The position numbers and the translations under genes are program-made. The notes below the pieces were generated by a model. The model searched no databases. It saw only the letters and a program-made list of their open reading frames with translations, and was not told where the DNA came from. From the NCBI GenBank assembly GCA_965227035.1, contig OZ245724.1, positions 1,798,001 to 1,862,000 of the forward strand: DNA of 64,000 nt, in the 5' to 3' direction. Of this stretch, positions 61,253 through 64,000 are shown piece after piece. The DNA comes from CBDDFQ01 sp965227035. Lineage in GTDB: Bacteria > Pseudomonadota > Gammaproteobacteria > Burkholderiales > Burkholderiaceae_C. The stretch's first letter is position 1, and every line of letters begins with the position of its first letter.

Positions 61253-62155
61253 TCAATACAACTTCGATGTGCTCCCTGAACGCGTGTCGAGCAGCTTGAT
61301 GATCTCGCCGAACTGCGCGTCGTCTTCTTGCATGTAGCGCTCGAAATCGTCACCGAATCGCCAGCGGATCGTGAACGAGCTGGCCTTCGCCTCCTGCTGG
61401 AACTCGGTATCGTTTTCGATTTGACGAAGCGCATCGATGTACCTGTCGCGAATCGAGTCGGGCAGACCTCGTGGCGCGACAACGCCGCGCCAGTGCGCTA
61501 CCGACCACGGCACGCCAATCGCCTCCTTGACGGTCGGTACATCGGGGAAAGCGACATGGCGCTGGTCCTCCATCGTGGCGAGGGCCTTGGCCTTTCCGTC
61601 TCGCAAAGGTCCGCGCGCATCGGTCATCGTGATCGGTGCGACCAGCGCCTTGCCTTCGGTGACATTCGCCAGGCCCTGCTCTCCGCTATACGTCTCGATC
61701 CATTCGACCCGATCGGCAGAAACACCGGCTGTGTGCAGCAGACCTACCAACGAGAATTTCCAGACGCTGAAGTCGGGTCCACCCGATCCCACCACCGGAT
61801 TGGTCCTGCAGTGATCGAGGAAGTCGGCGAGCGTATCGAAGGGTGCATCCGCCGCCACGATGATCGCGGACGACTCGACGAAGGGCACCGCGAGCGCGGT
61901 GTAGTCGGCGGGGGTCAAGGGCGTCACGTCGTGATGCCAGTGCATCATCCCGATTTCCCCGGTAATCAGTCCAATGGTTTCGCCGTCCGGGGCGGCTGTC
62001 GCGATAGCTGTATGGCCGACGACAGCGCCGGTTCGATTCACCACCTCTACCTGGCGATCCAGATAACGCGAAAGGTATTTGGCGGTCAGGCGTGCGCGCT
62101 GATCGCTACCGCCACCCTTCACGTAGGGAAGGATCATCTGAATCGATTCGGGCAT
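61253..62155 (-). CDS. TctC/Bug-like protein without a signal peptide
   Basis: 300 aa from ATG 62155, with CGGAG upstream. The sequence starts directly with the mature-type strand IQMILPYVKGGGSDQRARL, so the usual 25-residue signal peptide is absent; no in-frame start lies between here and the upstream stop codon. It has Bug-like features: VEVVNRTGAVVGHTA, VGSGGPDFSV and FPDVPTVKEAIGVPW. The sequence is well diverged from the neighbouring TctC. It would be cytoplasmic or secreted by another route, possibly a ligand-binding regulator. Confidence 0.75.
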   Translation of the reverse strand: MPESIQMILPYVKGGGSDQRARLTAKYLSRYLDRQVEVVNRTGAVVGHTAIATAAPDGETIGLITGEIGMMHWHHDVTPLTPADYTALAVPFVESSAIIVAADAPFDTLADFLDHCRTNPVVGSGGPDFSVWKFSLVGLLHTAGVSADRVEWIETYSGEQGLANVTEGKALVAPITMTDARGPLRDGKAKALATMEDQRHVAFPDVPTVKEAIGVPWSVAHWRGVVAPRGLPDSIRDRYIDALRQIENDTEFQQEAKASSFTIRWRFGDDFERYMQEDDAQFGEIIKLLDTRSGSTSKLY

Positions 62156-62273
62156 GTCGTCTCCGTATTTATGGCGGGACGATAAGTTCGAATCGGCATT
62201 GCGTCCAATGGCGGGTTTTCATGGGGCCATTCCCCGCAGTTATGTCCCCTTGTCGTACTCCGGCGATCAGAGA

Positions 62274-63206
62274 TCAGCGATGAACGAACACCGATTCCCC
62301 CAGCTCAGCCAGTCGCGCCTTCAAGGCGTCGCGGAACAGAGTGACTAGCGGCGCCGATGCGGAGGATTCCCGGAAAACGACTCCACCTTCGAATTTCCAG
62401 AACGAGCCTTCGACTTTCATTTTTCGAATGCCCATCTGGGCTGCCCTTTCGAGCACCTGATTGGACTGCGTTGCGACGAATGCTCCGGTCGCAACCAGCG
62501 AAAAAAGCATTTCCAGCGATCCCACCTCTGCCGCGAAACCTGGCGACTTCTGCCCTCGCAGCGCGAAGTAACGAGTCATGCGATCGAGCACCGCATAGTC
62601 GTTGTGCATGCCGACGAAGGCGCAGCGACTCAAGGCTTCCGGGGTCACTTTCCGTGACTTGCCGAGCTGATGAGTTTCATGGACCAGGATGATGTGTTCG
62701 CTCTCGATCAGATGTTCTTTTTGAAGATCGACCTGATCCGGGAAATCGAGAGCCGAACAGACGATATCGAGCTCACCTTTGATCAACTGCGGAAGCAGTG
62801 TGTCGAGCACTCCTGGCACTAGCCTCACCCGCAGTTGCGGATAGGTCTCCACCAGGTCGGCAATGACCTGCGGGAGCACATGGACCGACCACAGCGGCCC
62901 TGTACCGATCTTGATCGAGCCCACTCCGCCGTCGCGAAGTTGCGATAGCTCGAGACGTGCACGTTCGGACTCCTGGTGGATAGCTCTTGCGCGTTGAGCC
63001 AGTGCTATCGCGTAGGGAGTCGGCAGCATGCCAGTAGGAGTTCGTTCGAACAGCGGTACTCCCAGATCGTCTTCGAGCCGGCGAAGGCTTTTAGATAACG
63101 CGGGCTGACTCACGCATAGATGCCGCGCCGCAGCGGTTAGCGAAGGATGATCCAGCACTGCCAGAAAGCATCGGAGCAAATTTGAATTCAGCACCGCGCC
63201 TTCCAA
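62274..63206 (-). CDS. LysR-family transcriptional regulator
   Basis: 310 aa. HTH region LAVLDHPSLTAAARHLCVSQ with PALSKSLRRLEDDLG, then a LysR effector domain. It lies first in the minus-strand run with two TctC proteins and the FMN oxidase, 118 bp upstream, and probably regulates them in response to the same acid. Confidence 0.88.
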   Translation of the reverse strand: MEGAVLNSNLLRCFLAVLDHPSLTAAARHLCVSQPALSKSLRRLEDDLGVPLFERTPTGMLPTPYAIALAQRARAIHQESERARLELSQLRDGGVGSIKIGTGPLWSVHVLPQVIADLVETYPQLRVRLVPGVLDTLLPQLIKGELDIVCSALDFPDQVDLQKEHLIESEHIILVHETHQLGKSRKVTPEALSRCAFVGMHNDYAVLDRMTRYFALRGQKSPGFAAEVGSLEMLFSLVATGAFVATQSNQVLERAAQMGIRKMKVEGSFWKFEGGVVFRESSASAPLVTLFRDALKARLAELGESVFVHR

Positions 63207-63323
63207 TCCGCAATGCCGACGAAGCTTCGAGCCGGTTCATGCATGTCGTCTCCGGTTGATCTTTTTTCAGTTTTCGGGAATGCGCAGGATAAACCGTGAA
63301 GCCCGCAGAAACAACCGAACGAA

Positions 63324-63347
63324 CCGACCCAACCAACCCAACCAGCC
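63324..63347 (-). repeat. G-rich tract after the VIT-like gene
   Basis: On the minus strand reads GGCTGGTTGGGTTGGTTGGG with a further GG block, five short G runs spaced by T pairs. A two-layer G-quadruplex is possible in the DNA or in the 3' part of the transporter mRNA. Confidence 0.5.
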
Positions 63348-63355
63348 TCCAGGTT

Positions 63356-64000
63356 TCAACCCTTCGCTCCGAACAGCGCGCCCGCACCCGCAGTCACCGC
63401 CATTGCGGCCGCACCCCAAAACACGACCCGCACCACTGAAGGAAGAATCGGAGCGCCGCCTGCTCTTGCCGCAACAGCACCCAGCAACCCGAGAAAAAAG
63501 ATCGAAGCCGCACCCACGGTGAGTGTGAGCACAGCGGGCGGCGCGATCAACGCGGCGATCAAGGGAAGAGCTGCACCTATGGCGAAGCTCAACGCCGAAG
63601 CTATCGCGGCTTGCAGCGGATTGGCACGGACATCGGAGATGCCCAACTCGTCGCGAGCATGAGCGCCCAATGCATCGTGGCGCATGAGCTGCGTTGCCAC
63701 CTGAGACGCAAGTTCGGCATCGAGGCCACGTCCCACGTAAATCGCCGCCAGTTCACGATGCTCTGCGACATGGTCGTCGTCGAGTTCGCTCTGCTCGCGC
63801 GCAAGATCTGCTTTCTCGGTGTCTGCCTGAGAATGCACCGAGACATACTCGCCAGCGGCCATCGACATCGCACCTGCGATCAGGCCGGCCATTCCGGTGG
63901 TGAGAATCGATGCGTGCGAGACGTTCGCCGCAGCAACTCCCACGATAAGACTTGCCGTGGAAACGATCCCGTCATTGGCTCCGAGAACCGCTGCGCGCAG
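63356..64000 (-). CDS. VIT1/CCC1-family metal transporter, 5' truncated
   Basis: At least 215 aa, continuing past the right edge. The visible start LRAAVLGANDGIVSTASLIVGVAAA is the first membrane segment of VIT1/MbfA-like Fe2+/Mn2+ transporters, then GLIAGAMSMAAGEYVSVHSQ and a charged cytoplasmic loop with Glu/Asp/His residues (HREL, RHDALGAHARDEL). Three further helices follow. It should move Fe2+ or Mn2+ across the inner membrane. Only the 5' end is missing. Confidence 0.88.
   Translation of the reverse strand: MRAAVLGANDGIVSTASLIVGVAAANVSHASILTTGMAGLIAGAMSMAAGEYVSVHSQADTEKADLAREQSELDDDHVAEHRELAAIYVGRGLDAELASQVATQLMRHDALGAHARDELGISDVRANPLQAAIASALSFAIGAALPLIAALIAPPAVLTLTVGAASIFFLGLLGAVAARAGGAPILPSVVRVVFWGAAAMAVTAGAGALFGAKG

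Noticed and set aside
1..64000. CRISPR arrays, insertion sequences, prophage
   Set aside because: No regularly spaced direct repeats, transposase, integrase or structural phage genes were seen.

Overview
The window looks like chromosomal DNA from a Gram-negative betaproteobacterium, most likely of the order Burkholderiales. The reasons are the lexA and paaH gene types, the RlmB and half-size LolD-like genes, the lysine-rich small proteins common in that order, several TctC/Bug periplasmic binding proteins, and a LysR-rich aromatic-catabolism block. GC content is moderately high throughout and codon use looks even. I see no insertion sequence, prophage, integrase or CRISPR array. Genus cannot be decided from the sequence.

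Layout. (1) 1-6.8 kb is a signalling block. Two related hybrid histidine kinases lie at its ends; the first is cut by the window edge and the second carries a frameshift at an A8 run. Between them are a degenerate LytS-like protein with its LytTR regulator and, on the other strand, a three-gene operon: DUF2384 antitoxin, RES toxin, and a divergent EarP (EF-P rhamnosyltransferase)-like protein that lacks the family's N-terminal aspartates. (2) 6.8-21 kb is mostly housekeeping: two half-size chromate transporters, rlmB, an ABC ATPase divergent from a TesA-like esterase, metC, asparaginase, lexA with two SOS boxes, a FimV-like protein, and phenylacetate-type beta-oxidation genes. (3) 21-35 kb is mixed: tRNA-Arg(TCT), small proteins, several exported lipoproteins, panE, a pentapeptide-repeat protein, a GDT1/MneA-type manganese exporter behind a yybP-ykoY riboswitch, a haem-oxygenase-like iron enzyme, cardiolipin synthase and an FeS photolyase. 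(4) 35.4-50.5 kb is an aromatic or carboxylate catabolism island. A plus-strand operon encodes a flavin monooxygenase, a TctC protein, an FAH-family enzyme, an enol-lactonase-like hydrolase, a class II aldolase/decarboxylase, an extradiol-type VOC dioxygenase and an exported aldolase-fold protein. A minus-strand operon encodes a LysR regulator, a MaoC-type hydratase, a CoA-transferase and a PcaB-like lyase, and diverges from a Rieske dioxygenase alpha/beta pair. (5) 50.5-58.9 kb is a complete kdp potassium-uptake operon: a 36-aa peptide, kdpF, A, B, C, D and E. (6) 59-63.2 kb holds an FMN 2-hydroxyacid oxidase, two TctC proteins (one without a signal peptide) and a LysR regulator. A truncated VIT1-like metal transporter sits at the edge.

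How the parts work together. The island at 35-50 kb reads as import or sensing of an organic acid (TctC), ring hydroxylation (flavin monooxygenase and Rieske oxygenase), ring cleavage (VOC dioxygenase), decarboxylation/hydrolysis/hydration (aldolase-fold protein, hydrolase, FAH protein), and a CoA-dependent branch for a branched dicarboxylate. The substrate is unknown. The points I rate highest for follow-up are the antitoxin-RES-EarP-like operon, the island as an uncharacterised pathway with an exported aldolase-fold enzyme, the A8 frameshift in the second kinase, and the haem-oxygenase-like enzyme.
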